Below are positions 21,050 through 31,946 of a DNA stretch of 32,168 bases, in pieces (within the stretch, counting starts at the first letter, position 1; each line of letters opens with the position of its first letter). Location: positions 1-32,168 of the forward strand of contig JADNYV010000394.1 in NCBI GenBank assembly GCA_015501055.1. Reading direction: 5' to 3'. The position numbers were made by a program, and so were the translations under genes. The stretch is from Mucidula mucida. Its lineage: Eukaryota; Basidiomycota; Agaricomycetes; Agaricales; Physalacriaceae. The notes under the pieces are model-generated. The model was not told the origin of the DNA and made no database searches. It saw nothing but the letters and a program-made list of their open reading frames with translations.

Positions 21050-21099
21050 AGCAGCAGTGAGCAGCGGCTATTCGCCGCTGCGGGCTTCTCACTGCTGCT
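21050..21099. repeat. Nested perfect hairpin, 12 + 7 bp (copy 1)
   Basis: The outer arms AGCAGCAGTGAG and CTCACTGCTGCT pair perfectly. Inside them CAGCGGC and GCCGCTG form a second perfect stem with a TATTC loop; a CGGGCTT bulge sits on the 3' side. Copy 2 has one extra T in the bulge only. The length and pairing suit a small-RNA precursor or a structured transposon end. Confidence 0.7.
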
Positions 21100-21638
21100 T
21101 GGCCAACGGCATTGACGGATAACTGCGCCACGCTTGACTTAACCTTGAATATGACAGAACTCGGCGGATACGCAGACTTGTGCTGGCTACTGGAACTTTG
21201 GTCTCTGTTTCTCCCTCTCGTCCGGGGAGAATGTTCAATTTGGGATCAACAAGGTTCGTGTCTCCGCATTAATTTGATCAGCTTCTTGTCTAATTTCTGC
21301 ATAGCTCATACGGTTCCGTGACGCCGCCACCGTCTCGTGTCGTATATACACGGAGGGTGCGCGGTGTTAGCCTGACTCGGGTATGTGAGTAGGGCATATT
21401 TGATGTAGGTTAGCGTAGAATTCGCAACGTTTCATCTGCCTGTCGTAAATTACACCGCCGAAATAAATGAACAAATTTCCACAATCTTTTCACCCGTCCG
21501 AACATGAACAAAGCCCAAGTGTACTTTACGATGTCAATCAAAACATATATCTCGAGCTAGTGACTCAGTGGAGAGGGTAATACTGGCTGAAATGTACGAC
21601 AAGTCATGGTACAGTTTCCTACTAATACGTGGTATTCA

Positions 21639-21677
21639 CCCAAAGTCGGAGAAACTCACCGACTAACCGTTAGACCA
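21639..21677 (-). repeat. tRNA-Glu-like fragment, possible SINE head (copy 1)
   Basis: Reading the minus strand, TATGGTCTAACGGTTAG matches the 5' part of eukaryotic tRNA-Glu, including a full Pol III A box. It is followed by AGTCGG-loop-CCGACT, a 6-bp stem where an anticodon arm would be. No proper T arm, B box or acceptor 3' strand follows, so it is not a functional tRNA. A tRNA-derived short retroelement or a tRNA relic is likely. Confidence 0.45.
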
Positions 21678-22202
21678 TATGTTGACGTTAACAACGGACT
21701 GACTACTGCCGAAAGGTCAAATGTCAGTCATGCAAGAACGTTCTCCAGGAGCAGCCCAGAAACCACAAGGATCGATGATATGAACCCTGAAGATAATGTC
21801 CGTGGTGTCTCCAGGAGGATATTGTGTGCTGTCCACGGAGTATTTCCTCCACAGGACCGACGGGTATACCGAACTGGGTCAACGTCCCAGCAGTCCCATG
21901 CTCTCGGAATTGACGGGGAAATATTGTCTTTCAAGTCTAAGATCAGGATCAGGTCGCGCCAAGTGATCGGTACAGCTTGACCACTAACCACGACCATTCC
22001 GATCTTGGGCGTAGTTACACCAGCGCGCACCCTTGCACTCCCACTCTCTGGCGACTCTAGACGACCTGAATGTACTTGGATGTTACTCTGTAGTCTGAAG
22101 AATACGGATTCCGACGGTTCTTGGGCGCCTGAACACGTTGATTCACCTACTTGTCGCGTCAACGCTCGTCGAGGACCCTGACCATCGATAGCACGAGGAT
22201 CT

Positions 22203-22927
22203 ATGACGTGTCTGGAGGCCTCACAATCTTATCTTGACTCTCGCGGGTGCGGGGAAATGACGTGGGACATCATGCGTCCCTCCGATACCTTTGGCAAAAA
22301 AGTGTTTCCCGGGTCGAAATACGCCAATCTGATTGCTGCACTGTCTTGTCATGCTTCTACTACGCGATGTCGCAACTCTACTTGGCCAGAGAAGCTCCCA
22401 AAATCGATGATGAACGCAAATTGATTGTGGCACAGGCAAGGTTCGTGCCTTTACCATAGTTCAAACGCCTCAGTTTCAGGCTGACCATGTGATGCTGGAT
22501 CAGGATATAAGCGGCGACTTCTGTCCGCGTTCAGAACGGCGCCGCGAAGCGGTTCGCATCATCGCCCAGAAATGAGATCTGTAAGTTATTCTAATTCTCC
22601 GTTTCTAAATGGCTCCATATGACTCACATCATATATTCAGGGACTACCCTGATAATGATCGAAGAACTTTGAACGTTGGAAGCCTGGCTGAAATACGTTG
22701 GGAAACCACCAAGAATGCATTTGCGAGCAGGAGGTAAGTTCCATTAGTTTTAGTCTGACCACTTGTGAGTTCCTGTGACAAGTCTTGCACCTCAATTCAA
22801 AGCTCTGTCTAATGTTCTTTCACATCGCCGCTACAAGCTCAGGGAGGCGAATTCGCGTAGGACTTTGGAAACGGCCGCGCGTGGCGGCACAATAATTCCT
22901 TACAACTTCCGAAAGTGCTCGCCGTGA
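22203..22927 (+). pseudogene. Decayed multi-exon gene of unknown function
   Basis: Several exon-like frames line up: MTCLEASQ ... DTFGKKVFPGSKYANLIAALSCH, then in another frame YYAMSQLYLAREAPKIDDERKLIVAQ, an exon from 22480 (ADHVMLDQDISGDFCPRSE), an exon 22641-22733 (DYPDNDRRTLNVGSLAEIRW) and a last exon 22783-22927 (LAPQFKALSNVLSHRRYKL ... NFRKCSP). Introns between the later exons have good GT-AG sites; the one at about 22436-22479 may use a GC-AG pair (CAG then GCAAGG). Two breaks are needed to read it through: a frame change near 22350 and a TGA near 22573 avoidable by a one-base shift. The 5' end is not found. I do not recognise the family. Confidence 0.4.
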
Positions 22928-23005
22928 ACGGACATGTGCCATCACGGCTTCTGTATATCCGAACCTCTTTACGTTTTATTTGGAGCCTGGAGTCCCTGGA
23001 GCAGC

Positions 23006-23076
23006 AATAAAAGGCAGCGGGAATCCTCCAAACCTATCATCACCCTTCTCTCCTTCGCTCTCTCTTACTATCTCTG

Positions 23077-23110
<34 letters not shown>

Positions 23111-23120
23111 TTCTCTTTGA
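23006..23120 (+). promoter_or_regulatory. Core promoter with TATA-like box and CT tract
   Basis: AATAAAAGG at 23006-23014 is followed by a pyrimidine-rich block including a perfect CT run at 23078-23108. This is the classic layout of highly expressed fungal genes, with transcription starting in or after the CT tract. No long frame follows, which is unusual for so strong a signal. Confidence 0.5.
23078..23108 (+). repeat. CT dinucleotide microsatellite
   Basis: About 15 uninterrupted CT units inside a longer pyrimidine tract. Confidence 0.9.
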
Positions 23121-23261
23121 GGCTTCTTTTCTCACTGACTGCAGCAGTCCTCCCGACGTCGTCGCCATCGCCTTCCGGACGCGCCAAAAGCGTGACCGCT
23201 TATTTCGTTGATCGTCACAGGTCGGTCTCTTCCTTCTACCATCATCTCACATCGCTGAACT

Positions 23262-23408
23262 ATGTTGTCCTCAGCTCCGTCGCTCACCCGCCTTTCGATG
23301 CTCCCGTTAGTTTTTTGTCCTCTACTGTTTGCGACGAGTGTTCTAATGCTCTTTGCAGGTGTACGCGCGCTCCCGCCTTCGACGTTGACTGGCGACTCTG
23401 GTCTCTGA
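23262..23408 (+). CDS. Possible short secreted peptide (48 aa), unrecognised
   Basis: The first ATG after the CT-rich promoter opens a 48-residue frame with a strong hydrophobic signal-like core (LVFCPLLFATSVLMLFAGVRA) and a 10-12 residue remainder. It is either a tiny secreted peptide, an upstream reading frame, or chance. The multi-exon frame from 23415 is a competing reading of the same transcript. Confidence 0.2.
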   Translation: MLSSAPSLTRLSMLPLVFCPLLFATSVLMLFAGVRALPPSTLTGDSGL

Positions 23409-23414
23409 GCCAAG

Positions 23415-23759
23415 ATGACCAGCATGGTGCGTTGTTCGTAGTCGTCCCAGTGAACACCCTACTTACCTCTTGTTATTCAGTCCTGCACCTCCACGGTACG
23501 TCGCACTGCTCATACTGGACTTGGCCTCACCATTGATACAGGCGCTCACGGCAATTCTCTTCGGCGTCATTCTGTTCACTGACCACATGCTAGGAACGGC
23601 AGGTGAGCTCGAGCCATGTCATTACCTTCCTCGTTGTTTAACCTTCATCAAGTGGACGGTGCTGTTCACCTGCCGCCTATGTTCTTTTACTTTTGTTTGC
23701 GTCTTGCACTGGCAACGGTTCCATCAACTCATGGAGACCACTTGGCTACGTGCCGGTGA
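23415..23759 (+). CDS. Possible four-exon small membrane protein (64 aa), unrecognised
   Basis: Exons 23415-23426, 23481-23495, 23542-23602 and 23653-23759 join in frame through three introns of 54, 46 and 50 nt with donors GTGCGT, GTACGT and GTGAGC and AG acceptors. The product has one hydrophobic stretch (ALTAILFGVILFTD) and ends HLATCR. The two tiny first exons are unusual. The regular introns suggest a real spliced transcript even if it is non-coding; protein status is uncertain. Confidence 0.2.
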
Positions 23760-24523
23760 ACACTAGTTTGGTTTCGTGCCGACTCGGATCTATGGGACGA
23801 CGCGCTGCTCACATTCGACTGGAATTGGACTCGAAATTGACACAGGCATCGTCTTTCGCCGTGGCTCTGAGTCGACTGCCTTTCATTCGGACGTGACCAG
23901 ATCAGGAGCTCCAACGCGCTAAGGCATGTCGCCATTTACTCCTTGCATTCCGAATTGACTCATTTCATTGCCCGTAGGCTGTTAAACGTTAAACGGTTTC
24001 GGTCTTCAACATAGGTGAGGTATTTCCTTACACTCATCATTGCCTAGGGTTTATTGAGGCCTGCAGAGAGACTCGACGCTCTGGCCACCATTAGCCGTTC
24101 TGTTCTCAACGGATAACTTGACCCTTGTACCAAGTATGACTTTACGGACGACGCGTCTGTGCTGTTCCCGGGATAGAGTCTATTCGTAGCGGTAGGTTTT
24201 TTTGATTCAACGTTGACCGCCGTATGTTGACTTTCCCATTCAGAGTTGCATTTGGGTGATTATGTGGACAAAACTTCTTCGGGTGTGTATAGGGAATGTG
24301 TGGACGCGATTTTGCATCGGACGACACGATTTCGGAAGGTCGACGCCTTGTTACTTTGATGCACGCGAAGCCAGCATGGTACTTTCTTTCGCGTAACGCC
24401 CTCCTTATCCTTGTTAACGCGACCAGTAGTAGGTCTCGGTTGCAAGCGCAGTGAGAGTTGTTTCTTCAGGTATGTTTTCTTCTCTTCTTTATTTCTCTAC
24501 CGAGGGCTGAGTTGTTCCCTATA

Positions 24524-24577
24524 GCTCACGGATGATATTCGAATGCTCACGGACGATATTCGAATACTCAACGACGG
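24524..24577 (+). repeat. 21-bp tandem repeat, two and a half units
   Basis: GCTCACGGATGATATTCGAAT is followed directly by the same unit with one change (GGACGAT) and then a partial, diverged third unit. Confidence 0.75.
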
Positions 24578-24871
24578 AAGGGGAAAGCGGCATAGACAAA
24601 GGATGAAGTTTCGTTACGCTGTACATGACTGCCCGTACATTTAGTTGTACTTACTGGATAGACACTTACCATGTTGTTATTCAGCGAACGGTAAGCGTTC
24701 TCTCGCTCTCCTTCTACTTACTCCTACTAACGTGTCTTTTACAGAGAGTGAATCTTCCTCCGGCCCAGTCTGAGTGAGGTGACGCGCCCACATGATGAGT
24801 TAAGCGTCCGCTGCTTGAGTACCCACATGATAATGAATGAAGACTCGCCCGCCTCTCAGGTAAGATGTGAG

Positions 24872-25849
24872 ATGGTTCTACTCCGACGTTGTACCAAAAG
24901 CGCTCTTGCGCGAAGTGGTACTCATCATGGGCAATGCTGTTGAGTTAATCTTGTAGGGGTGCCGTGCAGTCAGCATCCCATTGCAGCGATCTCTGCCTCG
25001 TACCTCACTGTCCACTAAGGAGCAACACATCTCGCTCAACATTACCTCTCTATTTCTCGGAGCACAATCGCCTCGGTACTTCTCAGATCTGTCGGTAGAC
25101 TAGTTCCCCACTCCCCCTAATTGGTTCCTGCTTCTCAGACACGCCTTGTTTCACAGCATCCTGGCAAGCCTTGCCCCGCGCTTGCTTATACACCGCGACA
25201 AAACACGCCGTCTTGGGTCTCATGGTAGGTCATTAAACTATAACCCTAAATTTCGTCTCGTGTCTTGATGGTGTACTGTACTTACAGCGCTCCATATACC
25301 CCGTGTTCTCTGATCTTAATATCCGTATTGCTGTTCTCCATCCATTCTTTGCTGGTGTGTCGCGCTCATTTTACTCGCGCCACATTCCGACTCATCATGT
25401 TTTATGACGTAGAAACCGACCTTCTTTATCCGCATATAGAGCCATTACCGTTTGAATTTCCTCTTAGCCCGATTACACGCGTCGCTGGAGCGATATTTTA
25501 TACTGCCACAAATCCCGACTCGGAAACAAGCGGGGCTTCATGGATTGTCTTGGATGATGGACCGCTCTATGCTGTACCAAAGGAGGAGCTCAGGGTGGGC
25601 TTATATGACAAGTTGAACCAGCTCATAAGTCCATCTCGGAATCACCCGAGGTACGTATATGTTCACACTTTCAGACATCCTGAACAACACCTCTACAGTG
25701 AGGCCAAACCTAAATCACGCTGGCGTCTTCTCACCTTCTTACGACCTTCGTTACCATACATACGCCCTGCCTTACTTTCCTTAGGCCTAGCTCTTGTCGT
25801 GTGGCGCAAATTCCGGAGCCTCATCTCACTCAGGGTGGGTGGTGGCTGA
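24872..25849 (+). pseudogene. SDR remnant (copy 2), internally deleted
   Basis: The start region (ATGGTTCTACTCC at 24872 against ATGGCTCTCGCCC at 14069) and a degenerate GTGGTACTCATCATGGGCAA segment correspond to the nucleotide-binding loop of copy 1, but the TG of TGxxxxIG is lost. The sequence then jumps at about 24945 to the equivalent of 14640, removing the exons between. The next splice acceptor is changed from AG (14724-14725) to CG (25033-25034), and 9 bp are missing in the following exon. From the Y-x-x-x-K exon to the stop at 25849 it is the same as copy 1. No functional enzyme can be made. Confidence 0.85.
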
Positions 25850-26424
25850 TCCCCAATAAAAAGTTTGTCTGGGTACAGCGAAGCAGAACGGGGGAAATCA
25901 GTGTTCCCCGGTGAGCCTCGCTGAGTGCCAATGTTTGATCATCGTTGCATAGCGTCTGTTGTCGGTAAAATACAATTCTCTATGCTTGAATATATGATAC
26001 ACATTGTTGCGCACTACTTCTTGGCTACATAGGGCATCTGGTCCAGGTTTGAGACTGGTAAGATAGGTGGAAAACTTGGGTTTCGGAGTCTCAACACCAC
26101 GTGCATGACCCACGAGAATGCAAAGGAATGGGAAGAGGTTCATGAAAGAATCACTGGGATAAGACTAGGGGAAACATCCGGGCACTCAGCGGCAAAAAGA
26201 TAACTGAGTTGAGCAGTCCCGATAGTACTTGACCAGAAATGCTGGGAAATACAGACTTGACACTGAGGGTGATCAGTGAAGCCCGAAAACGAATACATGC
26301 AATACAAATAAGATACAGATGATGCGCGTGCAGATGGATGGAATACAGTGTGAGGTACGGATCGTAGATGGGAGCGTATAAGTGTGTGAGGCATGCGGGT
26401 ATCAGTAACATCAACGTTCGGTCG

Positions 26425-28469
26425 TTATGGATTCTGACTTGGGATGTTAGGCAACACGGGCCCAGGAAGCGAGGGAAGCGATAAGAGTGATGGCCCAGGA
26501 AGCGGCGGTGCGGCCATCGCGATCGAAGGTGTGCGAGAAATTTGGTTGGAATCCTTGACAGGCGATCCGTTCACACTTGCGCCACTGTATGATGATAAGC
26601 ATCGGATTTACATCAACGTATAGACTAACTGACCTGGGATTCTGAGAAAGTGTAGGCTCTAGGTTGATCTTAAGGAACCCCGCCTGGACGAGGAAATCCC
26701 ATATACGCGACGTCTTGTTCACGTCGATTTTGACGAGATCACGCGCTTCGCGTCGCCGAAGCTTCCCTCCGCGCCGTGCGTACTCACGCACGAGCGTCTC
26801 CTTGATAGCGAGATACGGCTTTGGTAGAATGCGCAGCGATGAGCACAACCCTTGCTCTCCGGGTGAGAGAAGGTGTAACGAAGGGCTGTTCGCAATGTTC
26901 AGCGGTGCAGCTACCAAAACGTCAGTAAGCGCGTTGCAGGAAATGCGTCAATGGTACGTACGTGGTTTCCGCGCAGTTAGGGTCGATGTCCCAGGCCGAG
27001 GTGTGCCTTCACGCTCATGTCCATCGGAGTCAATATGACTGCCACGACGAGAGTGATCAGGTCCTGACGACTGACGTCCGCCCGCCCTGTTCTTCTCTAC
27101 AGCGTAATCGCGGTGATTGGCTTTCGCAGTCGCCTGTACGTATAACAGTCAATGGCTGCACCATTGACAGATGGAAGTTGACGTACCCGTTTCTGCACAT
27201 CGGTCTTGTACTTTTCAATGTCACCTGCAGCTTGCAGACCGAGACGCCGGTAGCTCTGGAGTTCTGCAATGCGGTGGCGGAGAAGTGCTTCGTCTGATGA
27301 TGGTGCACGTCAGATATACTGCGACGTCATGGAGGGTGTGATTCGTACATAAAATATCGTTCGAAAAGTCCTCATAATCTTTCGCAGTTTGCAGCTGAGC
27401 GAACGGTCGTAGTCGATGTAGAATATCTCGCTCCTCTCGGGTCCGCTTCTTGTCCGCAGCTTGCATCTAATGCACGAGTCAGTGATTGTACTTGACAGGA
27501 GCAAGATGCCTACCTTTTTATGCTCGAGCAGCCCTCGGTCAAGAATGACTGCTTTTCCATCTAAACGTTTCTTGACGCGCTGCGCATACATTTCCATTAG
27601 GGTAAGTTTAAAGGCGAGGGACTCTTTCGTCTCTACTGGTGGCGGTTGAGTGACTTCCTCGACCTCTTCTTCGTCGCCTGAAGCAATTCCATTGGCACCA
27701 TCACGGTCCTCCGACTTGGGACGCACGCTTTCGCGCGCGGCGACGCTGCCGCTTTCTGATGGTGGACGAGTTGGATGATATCCGTTGACAAGACCGTTAA
27801 CGATTCCCTGCATGGGGGCAGGTCCCTTGCCTGGTATCCGCCCATTGATATCGTAGGACAACGGAGGTGGCGGTAACGGTTGAGGGTTTCTTCGTTCCTC
27901 CTCCCACCGTTGCCGTGCCTTGACGTCCAGGTCATTCTCGTCCTCAATTATCTCGTCACCGCCCCATTCGAGACATACACCGAATTCCAAGTCCTTGACG
28001 AGATCTTCCGCTTCGTTGTCGATTTCGTGTTCAAACTCCAAGCGTCCAGGAAAATATCCCTGTATTTCGTGGATGCCGGGAAGAGATACTGGAATCGGTT
28101 TAATGGGAGGAGGGGGAGCTTCGTCCATCTCTTTTCCTGCGGCGCTTTCGTTCCTGGAACTCTGTCTGATCGACAGTGAATTCACGATCCATAGGCTGCA
28201 GTATTATTGAGTATGATGAAGATAATTGAAGAGTTAGAGCGCTTACGGGTATCGGCCAATTCTGTGATTTTATGTAAACTTGGTTGTAGACTTGCTCTTT
28301 AGTCCGCGTGCCGATTGCTTTCCAGTTCCCGAAACCCTGCGAGGGGATCGAATTCATCTCCAGCACTGCGTGTTTGGACTTTGCTTCTGCCACTCACAAT
28401 CACTCGCGCCCACCGACGTCGACGTCATCGCCTGGTCCGCACATTTGATCGGACACGCATCACGGAGCA
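26425..28469 (-). pseudogene. ada2: ADA2-like SAGA transcriptional adaptor, degraded (copy 2)
   Basis: The structure and lesions are the same as in copy 1: zinc-finger traces out of frame, shortened SANT piece, and a one-base frameshift after RKRRR at about 28134. The Gcn5-binding part differs from copy 1 by one residue (PPPV for PPPI before ETKESL). The SWIRM exon and its two flanking introns (26585-26960) differ at about 20 positions, yet the SWIRM protein sequence is identical. The gene ends at TAA 26425-26427. Confidence 0.75.
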
Positions 28470-28538
28470 TGAGGATGTCCGCGTCGTCAGTGGTGGATGC
28501 GTGTTGGCGTGGGGCGTATGGTGCGTCCTCGGGGGGCA

Positions 28539-28674
28539 TCTCCCTTGGGGCGAGGATGCTCCGCGAGGGTCGTCTTCCTTGGATGCGCATCGATGGTCGT
28601 CCTCCTTGGATGCTTGTCGTCCTCCTTGGATGCTCCTCGATGGTCATCCTCCTGGGATGCTCCTCGGGGGATGG
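28539..28674 (+). repeat. Minisatellite (copy 2)
   Basis: Counterpart of the block at 18260-18395, with the same units and no visible length change. Confidence 0.75.
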
Positions 28675-28823
28675 TGGTGGTGGGAGGAGAGACGAGTATG
28701 TGGCCCCGGGTAACTCTCGGCAGTTCCCCTCAACTCACTCTCGCCTGCCTGGAACCACCAGTGGTTGGTACTGTCATAGTTTCCCCTGCCGTTCCCGGCA
28801 CGTACTTGATTAAAAAAAATTAT

Positions 28824-28856
28824 ACCAAGTCCCACCGTCTGGCAGTGGGACCTGGT
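28824..28856. repeat. Inverted repeat with 12-bp arms (copy 2)
   Basis: Identical to 18545-18577. Confidence 0.6.
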
Positions 28857-31320
28857 GCAAGGCTAAGGGAATGTTAGCGGCCTTTCTGGCAACTCGCCGG
28901 TTCAATCACCGTTCAACGAAGTCGTAAAAATCAAACTTACTGGGATAGTGACTGCCAAGTTGCCTGTTCATGCACAAGTTGATGCTCGGCGGTGGTATCT
29001 AGTACATTCAGCAAAAGACAACATCTTACCGTCAATCAAGGAAGGCACTGCCGCTGCCACTGGTCGGCTCACGTTTCAGTCTAGATCAGTGTCGGCGGCA
29101 TCGACAAGAGATACATACACGATGAAGGGGTGGTCATGCAGAGGAGACGGGGACGGCGGCGGCAAGATGACCTCTGGCCATATATCGGACATGGCACCAA
29201 AAGACTGTAGTTTAGTGTCAGCAGGATAACACAAAAAACAAGAGATACATACACAATGAAGCTGCACTATACAATGGTCATGACCACTGCACGTCACTGG
29301 AGGAGACGGGAACAGTGACGGCGAGATGAGCTGCCATAAACTCTTCATTGCAACACCGTGTAACTCAGTGCGGCGAGGAGGACGATCACCACCAAGTACT
29401 GGCAGCACGACAACATGGTGGAGAGAAACAAGATACACGGATGAACGAGGAAACATTTATATATCTCCTCGGCTAATCCTCCTCCGTTTGTTGATCGGAC
29501 AAGCATCTCCAACTAATTTGACGGAGTGATCTTGCCGGGAATCTTTGAGTTTTTGCTAAACACACATTTCGAGAGCGTAGTTTGCAAGCTCTAGATACAT
29601 ATACACCTCGCTGTATTCGCAGCCCAGAAACAGAGAAAAGACGAGATCCGTGGCGCGCAATATTCAGAAGTTTCAGAGTTGATATGGGCGCCACATTCCC
29701 TGATTCGACACAAGAAAGAGAATCACAATCCTGTATCACACGGAGGACGATTTCAGCTCAAAAAGCGACCACAGGCTCAGCCACGAAAGAAATTGTATTG
29801 CATTGTACACAAAGCTTCCCCGAATCTACGGCCAGGGAATCCGAGAAACGGAGCTTGGCAGCGATTCAGTGAATTGATCGAAAAGTGGAAGAATATTTGT
29901 ACCTACCGTAGCCGAGAGCCGCGCGGCCTTCAGAATCCAGTCACGGTCCTTACCTGGTTCCTGCTTCCCATGCCGCTCGCCAGCATCCACTCGCCGCCAC
30001 TGTTTCTCTCAAAATGCACGAATCGGAAAGGTAAGCTGGCCGCTTCATTATCTGCGTACGGTTCACAGTGCCAAAGTCTGGATTTTGTCATTTTCAGCTC
30101 ATCAACAAACACAGCATGAGAGTTCAGAGAGGCACAGAGTCGGGATTGAAGAGTTTTGACGTCCAGAGCAAGTGCATGGTGCGTCACAGTCCATTCCGTT
30201 GACAAAAAGCTCAGAAAACGCCGTCAAGGTTAAAGTTCATCGCGTCGCAGGTAGGTTTGCCACCGCATTTCGCGTCAATAAGCTCACAGAGTTGACAGTG
30301 CGCAGTTCAGAGACAAAGACGTGACAGAGAGCTCGACGAAAGAACGGAGGTTGTGGTTGAAGGCTGAGCACCACGTCGATCACAGCGAACCCCAATGCGG
30401 AAGTTCAACCTTGCACAGGAACCACGATGGGCTTCAACTCATTTCGACGCGGTAGCGACCTTGAGCGACGGCAAATTCGACTTTCTTCTCCGGACTTTGA
30501 CGCCATAACAAAGTGCGAGGACTGTTGACAGCATGGTACGTTTCTTTCGCGCTTGATGAAGTATCCGGGTCTGACTAGTATTTTGACTACATAGTTTGTC
30601 TCGCTACTCCTGAGTTTTCGTCATCTCGATTCATCCAGAAATGAGGTCGAGACGTGGCCGGACTCGCTGCCACCTAGAGGCCTTGGACCTGAAAATCTCA
30701 ATCTGTCTACCGCATCGACGGACATGCTTACGAGTCCAAGGAGCTGACTTTCGCCTCCCGAGACGCCCCACTTTCGAACCGCCTCTTTCAGTACGTGGAC
30801 TCCAGCTACAACGTAATGTGGCCTCGCTGCCCGGGCTTTCTTCTTCTGCAAAAGGTGAAAGAAATATGTTCGTTTTCGAGAGCAGTTCTGATGAAATTAC
30901 AAAAGCATGCGATAGCAATCTATTTTAAACGCTGCATTCTGACCTTCCCTCGACTTGGCTACGCCGCCGCTACTTGTCTCTCGTGAGGCCAGGACGAATT
31001 TCGCCTGCGCCACTTTCCAGAAATGGACGACGTCTCCATTGCTTTCGGATATCGCGCCTTGAGACGAGAAGCTCTTGATAGCCTTGAGTACGTCGCTGCG
31101 CCGCTTCTACATTTTGCCAGGACGCGCGACGGACTGAACATGTAGCCGCTGCTTTCAAATTCCACTAACCGGATAATCCACGCCGTTGATTGAGATCTGG
31201 ATCTCACCTTTGTCGGCGGTAATTCCGAGTTTGGTCCATCAACGGCGAACTCATTTTCTGGTATGTGCCGTATTCTGCGTAACTTTGTAGACTAATAACT
31301 CATCTCGAGCTCAGCATAAC

Positions 31321-31371
31321 AGCAGCAGTGAGCAGCGGCTATTCGCCGCTGCGGGCTTTCTCACTGCTGCT
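31321..31371. repeat. Nested perfect hairpin (copy 2)
   Basis: Same outer 12-bp and inner 7-bp stems as 21050-21099; the only change is one added T in the unpaired bulge. Confidence 0.7.
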
Positions 31372-31907
31372 TGGCCAACGGCATTGACGGATAACTGCGC
31401 CACGCTTGACTTAACCTTGAATATGACAGAACTCGGCGGATACGCAGACTTGTGCTGGCTACTGGAACTTTGGTCTCTGTTTCTCCCTCTCGTCCGGGGA
31501 GAATGTTCAATTTGGGATCAACAAGGTTCGTGTCTCCGCATTAATTTGATCAGCTTCTTGTCTAATTTCTGATAGCTCATACGGTTCCGTGACGCCGCCA
31601 CCGTCTCGTGTCGTATATACACGGAGGTGCGCGGTGTTAGCCTGACTCGGGTATGTGAGTAGGGCATATTTGATGTAGGTTAGCGTAGAATTCGCAACGT
31701 TTCATCTGCCTGTCGTAAATTACACCGCCGAAATAAATGAACAAATTTCCACAATCTTTTCACCCGTCCGAACATGAACAAAGCCCAAGTGTACTTTACG
31801 ATGTCAATCAAAAATATATCTCGAGCTAGTGACTCAGTGGAGAGGGTAATACTGGCTGAAATGTACGACAAGTCATGGTACAGTTTCCTACTAATACGTG
31901 GTATTCA

Positions 31908-31946
31908 CCCAAAGTCGGAGAAACTCACCGACTAACCGTTAGACCA
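31908..31946 (-). repeat. tRNA-Glu-like fragment (copy 2)
   Basis: Counterpart of 21639-21677, with the same A box and 6-bp stem and no T arm. Confidence 0.45.

Larger units (their letters stand above)
14051..21905 (+). repeat. Copy 1 of a large direct segmental duplication
   Basis: Sequence from here recurs from about 24847 to the window end in the same orientation. The offset falls from about 10305 at the left edge to 10299, 10279, 10274 and 10269 as small indels accumulate. The first few hundred bases are clearly diverged and carry a large deletion in copy 2; from about 14810 the copies are nearly identical except for two patches (15640-15800 and 16310-16680). The right limit is unknown because copy 2 is cut by the window end. 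The period of about 10.3 kb and the position of the copy 2 start fit a head-to-tail tandem duplication. Confidence 0.93.
18191..22202. other. Long non-genic part of duplication copy 1
   Basis: No family was recognised over 4 kb on either strand. It holds a minisatellite, two hairpins, a diverged local tandem repeat and a tRNA-like fragment, each listed separately. Open frames are short (for example 19401-19757 plus, 21728-22162 minus) and unlike known proteins. A possible tiny transcript starts near 20260: ATG followed directly by a GT-AG intron (20263-20320) and then a short hydrophobic frame MFVSLLLSFRHLDSS. Confidence 0.45.
22928..24846. other. Spacer between the two duplication copies
   Basis: It is single-copy within this window. 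It contains a promoter-like block, several GT-AG introns, a short tandem repeat at 24524-24577, and ends where the copy 2 SDR remnant begins. The string TTGTTATTCAG preceded by ACTTACC occurs at both 23461-23480 and about 24664-24685, suggesting related intron ends and possibly an old internal duplication. No known protein is recognised. Confidence 0.45.

Noticed and set aside
21639..21677. Functional tRNA-Glu gene
   Set aside because: The A box is good but there is no T arm, B box or acceptor 3' strand.
21728..22162. 144-aa minus-strand open frame
   Set aside because: It is the longest frame in its area and has a hydrophobic end, but no similarity, promoter or splice pattern supports it. 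It could be revisited with RNA-seq.
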